In this document: positions 52,616 to 60,659 of the stretch, piece after piece | Position numbering within the stretch: position 1 is the stretch's first letter | Layout: each line of letters begins with the position of its first letter | Source of the DNA: Mycolicibacterium komossense | Lineage (GTDB): Bacteria > Actinomycetota > Actinomycetes > Mycobacteriales > Mycobacteriaceae | Length of the DNA stretch: 64,000 bases | Reading direction: 5' to 3' | NCBI RefSeq assembly: GCF_025822605.1 | Contig: NZ_JACKTY010000029.1 | Location: 3,236 to 67,235, forward strand | Notes under the pieces: model-generated | Seen by the model: the letters and a program-made list of their open reading frames with translations, nothing else | Told to the model about the DNA's origin: nothing | Databases searched by the model: none | Made by a program: the position numbers and the translations under genes

Positions 52616-53191
52616 GTGGAGGACGACAGGTCGATAGGACGCCCGCGGGACAGTTCGATAGATGAGCGGGTGTTCGCAGCGACCCGCGCGCTGCTGCTCG
52701 AAGTGGGCTGGGACGAGTTGAGCATGCGGCTGATCGCGGCCCGCGCTGGAGTGAGCCGGTCGAGCCTGGACCGCCGGTGGTCGTCAAAGGCGGAGGTCGT
52801 TCTGCACGCGATTCTCGGTGCGACGCCGGATCTCGCGCCCTTCGCAGGCACCGACCGCGCCGGCTGGGTGGAGTGGGTGGCCCGCGGCAGCCGCCAACTG
52901 TATGCCCGTGCTGAAGTCAGAGCCGCGATACCCGGACTGCTGCTCGCGATGGCCGAAAACAACGAGCTCCGCGATCGGTTGTGGGCCGACTTCAGTGGAC
53001 CCGCGGTGGCATTGTTCACCAGCGGGCACGACGACAATCCCGTAGCCGCCGAGCGCGACGCCCGGGCCGCACTCGCGATGGCCGCCGGCGCAGCCCTTTT
53101 CCTGACCACCATCGCCACCCAGGACGACACCGACGCGCTGCACGCGCGAATCGCTGACATCCTCATTGCTGCCGTGGCGCCGCGGGAATGA
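52616..53191 (+). CDS. TetR family transcriptional regulator
   Basis: This is a 191-residue regulator. The DNA-binding part is GRPRDSSIDERVFAAT, then LSMRLIAARAGVSRSSLDRRWSSKAEVVL. By eye its layout is very close to the TetR at 4885-5502 (same GRPRD start and RRWSSKAE turn), so they are paralogues. The GTG start lies beside the divergent OYE gene, which it probably represses. The C-terminal half is Ala/Asp-rich. The inducer is unknown, probably an electrophile or lipid-like ligand. Confidence 0.9.
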   Translation: MEDDRSIGRPRDSSIDERVFAATRALLLEVGWDELSMRLIAARAGVSRSSLDRRWSSKAEVVLHAILGATPDLAPFAGTDRAGWVEWVARGSRQLYARAEVRAAIPGLLLAMAENNELRDRLWADFSGPAVALFTSGHDDNPVAAERDARAALAMAAGAALFLTTIATQDDTDALHARIADILIAAVAPRE

Positions 53192-53296
53192 CCCTCGCTC
53201 GGCAGGTCCCTCGGAGCCTGAACTGCCGTTAGCGGACATCGTCGAACGACCCGAATAGGCACGGACGAAACGTGACAGCCCTGGGGACGCGCGTCG

Positions 53297-54679
53297 TCAG
53301 TCGAAGATCTTGCCCGGATTGAGAATTCCGTAGGGGTCGAGCGCGGCCTTGACTGAGCGATGCATCGCTAATACAACGGGGTCGACTTCCTTGGCCAGCC
53401 CGTCCTTCTTCAACAGGCCCACGCCGTGTTCACCGGTGACGGTGCCACCGAGTTCCAGCGCGGCGTCGATGATCTCGGCGAACGCCGCCTGAGCGCGAAC
53501 TCGGGCGGCGTCGTCATCGCGGGGCGTGATGAGCAGCGGGTGCAGGTTGCCGTCGCCGGCATGCGCGATGTTGGCGATCGTGATGCCGTACTCGAGGCCG
53601 ATCCGTTCGATTCGCGAAAGCATCTCCGCAACATGGCGTTTCGGAACGCACACGTCTTCGGTGAGCACCGGGCCCAGCCGCTCCATGGCGGGGTACGCCA
53701 GCCGCCGGGCGGCGAACAGGGCGTCGGCCTCCTCCTGGTCGGTGGACACGGCCGACCAGGAGGCCCCGGCCTCATCGAAACACGCGAGCATCTTCTGCGC
53801 CTCCTGCTCACCGGCTGGGTCCGGGGTGTCGACGCGGCCCAGTAGCACGGCGTTCGCGTCCACCGACAGCCCCATGTTCTTCCAGGCGTCGACGGCGAGG
53901 AGACACTGCCTGTCCACCAGTTCCAGGGCCGACGGCGTCAATCCCGCCGCGGCGACCGCGCTGACCGCGCGGCCGGCGTCGACGACGGAATCGAAGTAAC
54001 CGGCGATGGTGCGCTGCGGATCCTGCAGCGGGCGAAGCTTGACCACGATCTCGGTGATGATGCCCAGTGTTCCTTCCGAACCGACCATCAAGCCCGCAAG
54101 GTCATAGCCGGCCACGCCTTTGGCGGTCCTGCGCCCCAGTCGGACGACGTCACCGGTCCCGGTGACCACCTGCATTCCCATGACGTAGTCGCGTGTCACC
54201 CCGTACTTCACACAGCACAGGCCGCCGGCGTTCGTCGCGACGTTGCCGCCGATCGTGGACCACGGCGAGCTGGCCGGGTCAGGCGGATACCACAGACCGT
54301 GCTCCGCGCAGGCCGCGCGAAGATCGTCGTTGACGACGCCGGGCTCGACGACGGCATACCGCTCCAGCTCGTCGATCGTCTTGATCGCCGTCATTGCGTC
54401 CAGGGCGATGACGACGCAGCCTGCGGTGGCGTTCGCGCCACCCGAGAGTCCGGTGCCGGCACCGCGGGCCACCACGGGTGTGCGATGGGCGAGGCAGGCC
54501 CGGACAACGGCCTGGACTTCCTCGGTGCTGGAGGGACGGACGACGGCGATCGGCGAGGAGTGCGGCGCCCACTCCGCTTCGTCATGCTCGAAGGAAGCCA
54601 TTACCTGCGGGTCGAGTAGTAGCCGGGCGGCCGGCACGCTGGCCCGCAGCGCAGCGATCAATGGCTCGTTGACTGACAC
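53297..54679 (-). CDS. FAD-linked oxidase (GlcD/D-lactate dehydrogenase type)
   Basis: This 460-residue flavoprotein oxidises a 2-hydroxy acid. The PCMH FAD domain is in the N-terminal half (PVVARGAGTGLSGGANATAG, YPPDPASSPWSTIGGNVATN, KGVAGYDLAGLMVGSEGTLG). The C-terminal oxidase domain has the metal-binding IANIAHAGDGNLHPLL and GGTVTGEHGVGLLKK. Length matches GlcD (glycolate oxidase subunit) and D-lactate dehydrogenase relatives. No GlcE or GlcF partner is adjacent, so it probably acts alone. Glycolate, D-lactate and D-2-hydroxyglutarate are possible substrates. Confidence 0.92.
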   Translation of the reverse strand: MSVNEPLIAALRASVPAARLLLDPQVMASFEHDEAEWAPHSSPIAVVRPSSTEEVQAVVRACLAHRTPVVARGAGTGLSGGANATAGCVVIALDAMTAIKTIDELERYAVVEPGVVNDDLRAACAEHGLWYPPDPASSPWSTIGGNVATNAGGLCCVKYGVTRDYVMGMQVVTGTGDVVRLGRRTAKGVAGYDLAGLMVGSEGTLGIITEIVVKLRPLQDPQRTIAGYFDSVVDAGRAVSAVAAAGLTPSALELVDRQCLLAVDAWKNMGLSVDANAVLLGRVDTPDPAGEQEAQKMLACFDEAGASWSAVSTDQEEADALFAARRLAYPAMERLGPVLTEDVCVPKRHVAEMLSRIERIGLEYGITIANIAHAGDGNLHPLLITPRDDDAARVRAQAAFAEIIDAALELGGTVTGEHGVGLLKKDGLAKEVDPVVLAMHRSVKAALDPYGILNPGKIFD

Positions 54680-54918
54680 TCATCGACGGTAGCCCCGTAA
54701 TACCGCAGACGAAATGGGGCACGTACGACGTCAGCGTCCGGCGGAACTCCGCAAACGCTTCGCGCGCCGCTGAGCATCCCGGGATCGAGTTATTTCATCG
54801 GAGACATACATCACTTGACAAAGGTGGAATCGCAGCTCAGGGGTCCGGACTTATAGCTACCAGTTGCCACCTCTACACAGAAGCGATGGCACCAGGCGTC
54901 AAGAACGGGGACTACCTC

Positions 54919-55704
54919 ATGACAACACCGCAACCGGCCCGCCCGGGTAGCAAGACCGCGCAATCGGCGATCTTCTCGGCACTCGCATTCGCAGCCGTCG
55001 CGACCGGTCTGGTGGCCGGCCCCGCAGCAACCGCCAACGCCGCCGACGACTCGTGCGCCAACGTCGAGGTGGTCTTCGCCCGCGGCACATTCGAAGGACC
55101 TGGTGTCGGCGCCACCGGCCAGGCGTTCGTCGACTCCCTGAGCGCGCGCCTGCCGGGCAAGTCCATCGACGTCTACGGGGTCAACTACCCCGCATCACTG
55201 GACTTCGGCCAGGCCGTCGACGGAGTTGCCGACGCCAGCAACAGGATTCAGTCGATCGCCAACCAATGCCCGTCGACCAAGATCGTTCTCGGCGGATACT
55301 CCCAGGGCGCCGCAGTCGCCGGATACACCACCAGCAGCGTCGTCCCGGCCGGCGTGGCGTTGCCGGCCGGCCTGTCCGGCCCGATGCCCGCATCCGTCGC
55401 TTCGCACGTCGCGGCGGTGGCCTTGTTCGGGACCCCCGACCCCTGGTTCCTGGGTGTGGCCGACCGCAGCGCTCCCCCGATCACCATCGGCGACCTCTAC
55501 GCGGCCAAGACCGTCCAGATGTGCGCCGCCGGTGACCCGGTCTGCTTCCCAGGAGGCCTGGATCGCTCCGCCCATAGCTCCTACAAGAGCAACGGAATGA
55601 CCGATCAGGCAGCCGATTTCGTTGCCGGCAAGCTGGGTGTTCCCGCCCCCGCCCCAGCAGGGACTGTGGTGCAGGCGGCTGCCGAGGTCGCCCCCGCCAA
55701 CTGA
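54919..55704 (+). CDS. Cutinase family esterase, secreted
   Basis: This 261-residue exported serine esterase has a signal peptide (about 1-41, cleaved after TANA). The nucleophile is Ser118 in VLGGYSQGAAVAGY; the Asp lies in AAGDPVCFPGG and the His in DRSAHSSY. Two Cys pairs fit the cutinase disulfides (DDSCANVE, NQCPSTK, MCAAGDPVC). The C-terminus is Ala/Pro-rich. Mycobacterial cutinase-like proteins act on lipids and esters at the cell envelope. ATG 54919 is preferred because it gives a normal signal peptide; ATG 54886 is an alternative. Upstream, TTGACA at 54815 has no clear -10. Confidence 0.9.
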   Translation: MTTPQPARPGSKTAQSAIFSALAFAAVATGLVAGPAATANAADDSCANVEVVFARGTFEGPGVGATGQAFVDSLSARLPGKSIDVYGVNYPASLDFGQAVDGVADASNRIQSIANQCPSTKIVLGGYSQGAAVAGYTTSSVVPAGVALPAGLSGPMPASVASHVAAVALFGTPDPWFLGVADRSAPPITIGDLYAAKTVQMCAAGDPVCFPGGLDRSAHSSYKSNGMTDQAADFVAGKLGVPAPAPAGTVVQAAAEVAPAN

Positions 55705-55722
55705 TCACGACCACCGCACCAA

Positions 55723-56619
55723 CTATCCGGGCGACACGGGGGGACCCGCCGTAACAGTGATGACGTCACCGTTAGGCCGCTGCAGCTGCCCGGTGTGGCG
55801 GTTCAACGGCAGCGGCAACGGCTCCAGCGGATGACGGCGGACGTCGAGAATCTGGTAGCCGACGAGTACCACCAAGGCAGCGACGAGGATCGCCGAGGCG
55901 CCGGCGTTGCCCAACCCCACTCCACCGTGGTCGCGGCTCCTGCTCAGGATGTTCCCCACCTCCGCACCCCAGGGGCGCGTCAAGATGAAGGCGATCCAAA
56001 ACAGCAGCATGGCGTTGATCTTGGTGAAGTAGTGGGCGGCCAGAAGGATCAGCATCGCCGCGGTCAACACGAGCGCGGCGGGGAGCAATCCCACACCTAG
56101 CCCCTGGTCGCTCGCCAGGTAATCCCCCGTAGACGTGCCGAGGCTGTTGGAGAAGATGACGGCGACCCAGAACAACACCTCGCCGGTGAGGGTAGCGACG
56201 TTCTCGACGTTGAGGGTCTGGCCGCTGCGCCACCAGATCAGCATTACGGCAGCCAGCCCACTCCCAAGGATCAGCGCCCCGGTGAGCTGCCCGAGGCCCG
56301 ATGTGTAGTTGATGAAGTCCGAGATCGTGGTGCCGAGAGTGCTGGTGAGCACAACCACGATCCAGAACAGCGCCGGGTGAAAATGGCCGGCCCGCAACTG
56401 AATTGCCAGAGCGACGAGCAGGACGGCGAGTAACAGCATCGCGGCGCGCAGGGTACCTAGGCCCAGTGTCTGGGAGAAGAAGTCACCCGCCGTCTCACCC
56501 AACGTGGTCGCCAGGATCTTGATCGCCCAGAACAACGCCGTGATATGCGGTAGTTTGCGCAGCACATACTTGCCGGGCGTGAGGTGCGTGTCCTGGTAAA
56601 CCTGAAGGTTGCCCGCCAC
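55723..56619 (-). CDS. DUF347 membrane protein with four internal repeats
   Basis: This 298-residue polytopic protein has about eight membrane helices in four repeats, each starting with a FW pair and a Thr/Gly motif: FWAIKILATTLGETAGDF, FWIVVVLTSTLGTTISDF, FWVAVIFSNSLGTSTGDY, FWIAFILTRPWGAEVGNI. These match the DUF347 repeat (COG4705-type membrane-anchored proteins) of unknown function. The GTG at 56619 has GGAGGAGA five bases upstream; the longer frame is rejected. The C-terminus is hydrophilic. It converges with the cutinase gene, 19 bp apart. Transport of a metal or small solute is a guess. Confidence 0.85.
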   Translation of the reverse strand: MAGNLQVYQDTHLTPGKYVLRKLPHITALFWAIKILATTLGETAGDFFSQTLGLGTLRAAMLLLAVLLVALAIQLRAGHFHPALFWIVVVLTSTLGTTISDFINYTSGLGQLTGALILGSGLAAVMLIWWRSGQTLNVENVATLTGEVLFWVAVIFSNSLGTSTGDYLASDQGLGVGLLPAALVLTAAMLILLAAHYFTKINAMLLFWIAFILTRPWGAEVGNILSRSRDHGGVGLGNAGASAILVAALVVLVGYQILDVRRHPLEPLPLPLNRHTGQLQRPNGDVITVTAGPPVSPG

Positions 56620-56856
56620 GTCTGTCTCCTCCGACCGGATGTGATGGTCTGAAGTGTCGCAGGCTGGCGCGCAGCAATTGCCTCTACACAGCGAATTCCC
56701 AGTTAGTTGGCCAGCTTTCGCTTCACGGCGTTGGGCGGAAGCTACGCCTACCGGCGCGCCCACCAACGACGTACGGTTTGGGTCACGGGACCGTGCCGGC
56801 ATCACCCGCTGCGCGTTGTAGGACTCTGCGCCTCTTGTATGGCAGGCGCGCAGACA

Positions 56857-56890
56857 CCAGGGGTGTGGGGGTCCGCGCAAGCACCCCTGG
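56857..56890. repeat. Inverted repeat in a 353-bp gene-poor region
   Basis: CCAGGGGTG (56857-56865), 16 bases, CACCCCTGG (56882-56890): perfect 9-bp arms. It lies in the 56620-56972 gap upstream of two divergent genes; a regulatory site or transcript hairpin. Nothing else is recognised in the gap. Confidence 0.55.
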
Positions 56891-56972
56891 AATCGAACGT
56901 ATCGAAGCCAAACACATCCGAGCTGTGAGTCTGGCAGGCGGACTGGCTACGATGCGGTGACCTGGGAGAGCA

Positions 56973-57371
56973 ATGAGCATTGTTCGCGTCAACTTCCTGC
57001 CTGAGTTCTATCTCGGTGAGGACGCGGTGCTGCTGACGTTGGACGGCAGCGGCGTCGACGAGATGAAAGACGCCGTGGAAGAGGCGAGAAACAACGGCTC
57101 GTCGCGGTTTGTGCACGATGGTGTCGACCAGGAGTTTCACATCGAACCCGGCGCAGCGACTGTCGAACTCAGTCCCTCCCGAGTGGTGTGGCGGCTTGAT
57201 CAGGCAAAAGCGGCTGAGATTTCCCAGGATTTGGTTGCGCTGGGCGTTCCGAGGGACAGCGGTCGAACTGCCGGCCATTTCTATATCGATATGACCAGTC
57301 CCGCAGAGACTCTGGTCATATCACGCGACGAATACACCGACGTCGTCTATCCAGGTGTGACGCCACAGTAG
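56973..57371 (+). CDS. Hypothetical protein
   Basis: This 132-residue soluble protein is acidic, with alternating strands and helices (VRVNFLPEFYLGEDAVLLTLD, GVDEMKDAVEEARNNG, VELSPSRVVWRLDQAKAAEI, HFYIDMTSPAETLVISRDEYTDVVYPG). No signal peptide, membrane segment or catalytic motif is visible, and I do not recognise a family. It looks like an actinobacterial small conserved protein or immunity-like protein. GGGAGAG precedes the ATG. It is about 170 bp before the membrane protein gene on the same strand. Confidence 0.65.
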   Translation: MSIVRVNFLPEFYLGEDAVLLTLDGSGVDEMKDAVEEARNNGSSRFVHDGVDQEFHIEPGAATVELSPSRVVWRLDQAKAAEISQDLVALGVPRDSGRTAGHFYIDMTSPAETLVISRDEYTDVVYPGVTPQ

Positions 57372-57544
57372 GCGCAGTTATTGCTAGCAGCGGCTCAACT
57401 TGGCCCCGCATCCGCAGCAGACATCCGCAGTAGATAGGACTGTCCGGGCACCGACACCGCAACTCACTGCAACTCTAGACCGACCTTGTGATCCACCTCA
57501 TAGTTGGCGCGAGCACACCCCGCCACCTGCAAGGAGCGACACCG

Positions 57545-58726
57545 ATGTCGACAACGCACGTCCCGCCGAGCGCAGACGACGCCGGTCACACTCCCATCGC
57601 CGTCCTACCCGACCAGGTGCAGCACAATGCTGACCGCAATCGATGGGTGGCGTTCGGACTGGCCAACCTCGCGGTGGTGGTCGGACTCGCGCTTTCAGGG
57701 TGGTATCTGCTCGCCGACCCCGAGACCAGCCCGTGGAACTTCTATCCGCTGCCATTCAACGCGGCGTTATTCTGGGCCATCCTGTTCGTAGTGTTCATCG
57801 GATTCAATTCCGAGTTCGCAGGTTTCGACCGCTTGGCACAACCGTGGCGGGGGTGTGCGATCGCGCTGAGTGCCGTCGCGTTCGGGGTTGCGATGACCTG
57901 GATACTCGCGGCAGGCCTCGGGAGCATCGACCCCGACTTCGCGCCGGACCGAGCAGGCGGGCTCGGTTACTTCACCGGCGCGCTGTTCGTGTTGTTCGGC
58001 TTCGGAACGTTCGTGATGGCCGTGCTGAACTGGCAACACTGGCCGTGGCCACAACTGGGGCTCAAACAACCCGCCGTCGGCCTCGCCGAGATCGCCGCTG
58101 TCGCCGGCCCAACCCTGTTGCTGTACTTCGTCATTGGCCTGCCCGCGGCCAGCGTCGGCGACGCACATCCGATGATGTCGCTGGACAGCGTCCTTGGCTG
58201 GTTCTACAGCGTCGTCGTATCCGTCCTGCTGACCGGACAGACCTTGGACAACTGGCCATGGCGCCTCGCAGGCGGCCCGGCGCGGGTGGCACTTGCTTCG
58301 ACGGCGGGAAATCTGACGCTGGGCACCGCGTTCTACTTCGTCGCCGTATGGCTTGTCGAAATACTGTTCGGCTCGGCGACCACTGATTCGCTCGGCAGCG
58401 GTGTTGCCCAGTACCCGGCACAACTCGGCGTCTGTTGGGCATTCTGGATCATCTTCTGGGCCAACGCTTTCGGCAATCGCCCCACCAGCATGGGTAACGC
58501 TGCGAACTACGCCATCCGCACTGCCGTGACGTTCGGACTCGGCGTTCTGACCTTTGTGCTGTACTACCGATTCGCTGCCGAGCATATTCTTCACGAACCT
58601 GCCGTCGCGCCGGGGATCAGCGGTAACGCTCTGGGTTTCATGGACTGGATGGTGCTGATGACGTTGCTCTATGTGGTCGGTTTCGAATCCCTTGGGCTGC
58701 GGCGACTCAAGAGTGATGGGCTGTAG
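57545..58726 (+). CDS. Integral membrane protein, family not recognised
   Basis: This 393-residue protein has about nine to ten hydrophobic helices after a 35-residue hydrophilic head. Segments include WVAFGLANLAVVVGLALSGW, LPFNAALFWAILFVVFIGF, GGLGYFTGALFVLFGFGTFV, VGLAEIAAVAGPTLLLYFVIG and ALGFMDWMVLMTLLYVVGF. Aromatic and Gly-rich loops (NWQHWPWPQLGLKQP) are frequent. I do not recognise the family. ATG 57545 has AAGGAG eight bases upstream; the longer frame to 57488 is rejected. It lies beside the initiator tRNA gene, on the opposite strand. Confidence 0.75.
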   Translation: MSTTHVPPSADDAGHTPIAVLPDQVQHNADRNRWVAFGLANLAVVVGLALSGWYLLADPETSPWNFYPLPFNAALFWAILFVVFIGFNSEFAGFDRLAQPWRGCAIALSAVAFGVAMTWILAAGLGSIDPDFAPDRAGGLGYFTGALFVLFGFGTFVMAVLNWQHWPWPQLGLKQPAVGLAEIAAVAGPTLLLYFVIGLPAASVGDAHPMMSLDSVLGWFYSVVVSVLLTGQTLDNWPWRLAGGPARVALASTAGNLTLGTAFYFVAVWLVEILFGSATTDSLGSGVAQYPAQLGVCWAFWIIFWANAFGNRPTSMGNAANYAIRTAVTFGLGVLTFVLYYRFAAEHILHEPAVAPGISGNALGFMDWMVLMTLLYVVGFESLGLRRLKSDGL

Positions 58727-58896
58727 CGCGACAGCTGCTCTGCCCGCCAAGGTTATCCGGGCTTTTCTCCACCGCGCGGCCCAAGTTCAATCGCGGGATA
58801 GCTGCGATCTCGGTCTATCCCCCAGCCTGACCAGAAGCTAGCCGAGTGGTGATGCGCCACGTGCTTATCCACCGGGTGGTCCGACCAGACATGAAA

Positions 58897-58926
58897 ACGG
58901 CCCCCGGAGTAATCTCCGGGGGCCGT
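58897..58926 (-). terminator. Terminator of the tRNA gene
   Basis: ACGGCCCCCGGAG (58897-58909), loop TAAT, CTCCGGGGGCCGT (58914-58926): perfect 13-bp stem followed on the minus strand by TTTT. It begins 10 bp after the tRNA 3' end. Confidence 0.93.
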
Positions 58927-58935
58927 CCCATTTAG

Positions 58936-59009
58936 TAGCGGGGACAGGATTCGAACCTGCGACCTCTGGGTTATGAGCCCAGCGAGCTACCGAGCTGCTC
59001 CACCCCGCG
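58936..59009 (-). tRNA. Initiator tRNA-Met (CAT anticodon)
   Basis: This 74-nt gene reads CGCGGGGTGGAGCAGCTCGG at the 5' end and has the anticodon loop CTCATAA, so the anticodon is CAT. Three consecutive G:C pairs (GGG...CCC) in the anticodon stem and an unpaired 1:72 position (C with T) are initiator features. The T loop GGTTCGAATCC is intact. CCA is not encoded (CTA follows). A strong terminator lies immediately downstream, so it is transcribed alone. Confidence 0.97.
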
Positions 59010-59163
59010 ACGGGTAAACACAAGGTTACTGGTCAGCCGCGAAGCCTCCAAATCGGGTGCTCAGAGACCGTTTTGCCCCTCGCGAGCGCGCATCGCTGTA
59101 CGAAACGGGCGATGAATTACGTACCAGGGTGCGCGCTCGCGGGAAGCTGGGACGGCAGGGCGC

Positions 59164-60549
59164 TCACATCGGATACCTCGCCACCTGCCCGACGCGCAGC
59201 ACACCAGCCGGGTCGTAGCGCTCGGCGAGGGCAGCCAGCCAGTACAGGGTGTCCTCGTCGTAGCAGCGGGCCAGCCGTTCGGGGTCGGATGAGGCCGCGA
59301 AGTTCGGCAGCTGACCGCCGGTAGACCAGGGTGCGAGCGCATCGATAATGGCCGCCGCATTGGCGGGCACCAGGTCGGCGATCGGCGGCACCAGGGCCCC
59401 GATTGTCGTCAGCGCGAACGCCGCACCGCGATGGCAGAACGCGCTGCGGTGCTGGGCCGGCTGAGCCAGCACCCCACCGAGCATGCGCAGCTCGACAACT
59501 GTCTGCATCGAGCCCGCATCGGGGCCTGCGACGGCCAGCAGCGCCTCGACGGCCTCCGGGGCCAGCTCCCGCAGCAGAGCATGGTTCTCGTGCGCAGGCG
59601 TCGGATTAGGGGGGTCCGCATGCACCGCACCGATCGCCGCGTACGGCAACACGGTGACGGCGTCGATCACCGGCTCCGTCACTTCCCGCATCGGAGCCAG
59701 CAGTCGCGCCCCCTCAAACGCGCTGCCGAGCGCCACATAGCGCACCGCGACAGTGAATCGGCCAGCCAGCGGCGACGGCACGTCGGGTAGTTCCGGCAGC
59801 TGCAGCAACGCGATCGAGGTGCTGACCGACTCGGGCAGTCCAACACACCAGCGTTGCCATGCCCGCAGTACCGCTGCGGCATCGGAGCCATCGAAATAGA
59901 GTGCGCCACCATAAAATTCGGTAATCGGAAGGAGCTCAATCTCGACAGCGGTGACGATGCCCAGTGTCGACTTGCTGCCGCGCAGACCCCAGAACAGATC
60001 ACCGTGCTGCTCGGGCGTCACACGCAGCATCTCACCGGAGCCGGTGACCAACTCGAAGGCGCGGACGTAGTCCGAGGACAGCCCGATGCTGCGGACCAGC
60101 GGTCCGATCCCGCCACCGATCAGGAAACCGACCACGCCGACACCGGGAGCCGAGCCGCAGGCGGGCGCCAAGCCCAGCGGGGTGACGGCGTCGAGCACGT
60201 GCTGCCAGGTGGCGCCGGCACCAACCCAGGCGGTGCGGTTACGCGAGTCGACGACGCAGCCATTGAGGGCGCCGGTGTGCACCAGGATGCTCTCGGCGCC
60301 GATCGGCACCGCACCGTGGCCGGTGGCCTGCACGGCCACCGTCAGGCCGTGGGAAGCAGCCACCCGAACCGTCGCAGCGACGTCGTGCGCAGACGCGGCG
60401 AAGACGGCGGCGCACGGGGCGACGGGCACAGCCGCGTTCCACGGCATGATGCGCTGATAGTCGGGATCCTCGGGGAGCGCTACGACACCGGCGATCCCGT
60501 GCCGCAGGCTGGCGGCCAGATCACGATCGGTGGCGGGGGCGAGACTCAT
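59164..60549 (-). CDS. BBE-type FAD-dependent oxidoreductase
   Basis: This 461-residue flavoprotein belongs to the berberine bridge enzyme-like family. The PCMH FAD domain has VRVAASHGLTVAVQATGHGAV, with the His next to GAVPIG able to bind FAD covalently, and GSAPGVGVVGFLIGGGIGPL. The C-terminus carries the BBE domain (LARCYDEDTLYWLAALAERYDPAGVLRVG). The substrate-binding middle contains ITEFYGGALYFDGSDAAAVL. Family members oxidise sugars or secondary metabolites. ATG 60549 has AAGAGAAG upstream. It lies 110 bp downstream of the SARP regulator on the same strand, which probably controls it. Confidence 0.88.
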   Translation of the reverse strand: MSLAPATDRDLAASLRHGIAGVVALPEDPDYQRIMPWNAAVPVAPCAAVFAASAHDVAATVRVAASHGLTVAVQATGHGAVPIGAESILVHTGALNGCVVDSRNRTAWVGAGATWQHVLDAVTPLGLAPACGSAPGVGVVGFLIGGGIGPLVRSIGLSSDYVRAFELVTGSGEMLRVTPEQHGDLFWGLRGSKSTLGIVTAVEIELLPITEFYGGALYFDGSDAAAVLRAWQRWCVGLPESVSTSIALLQLPELPDVPSPLAGRFTVAVRYVALGSAFEGARLLAPMREVTEPVIDAVTVLPYAAIGAVHADPPNPTPAHENHALLRELAPEAVEALLAVAGPDAGSMQTVVELRMLGGVLAQPAQHRSAFCHRGAAFALTTIGALVPPIADLVPANAAAIIDALAPWSTGGQLPNFAASSDPERLARCYDEDTLYWLAALAERYDPAGVLRVGQVARYPM

Positions 60550-60659
60550 AGGGCTTCTCTTCCTGGTTGTGCCGTGGGGGTGCCCCAACACTCACCGAAC
60601 GGCCTTGGCGCATTCTTGGTGCGCACCCATCAAGGCGATCCAAGAAATCTCCAAGAGCG

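Noticed and set aside
54815..54860. Promoter with TTGACA upstream of the cutinase gene
   Set aside because: No -10-like hexamer lies at 16-18 bp; the TATAG further on is too distant.
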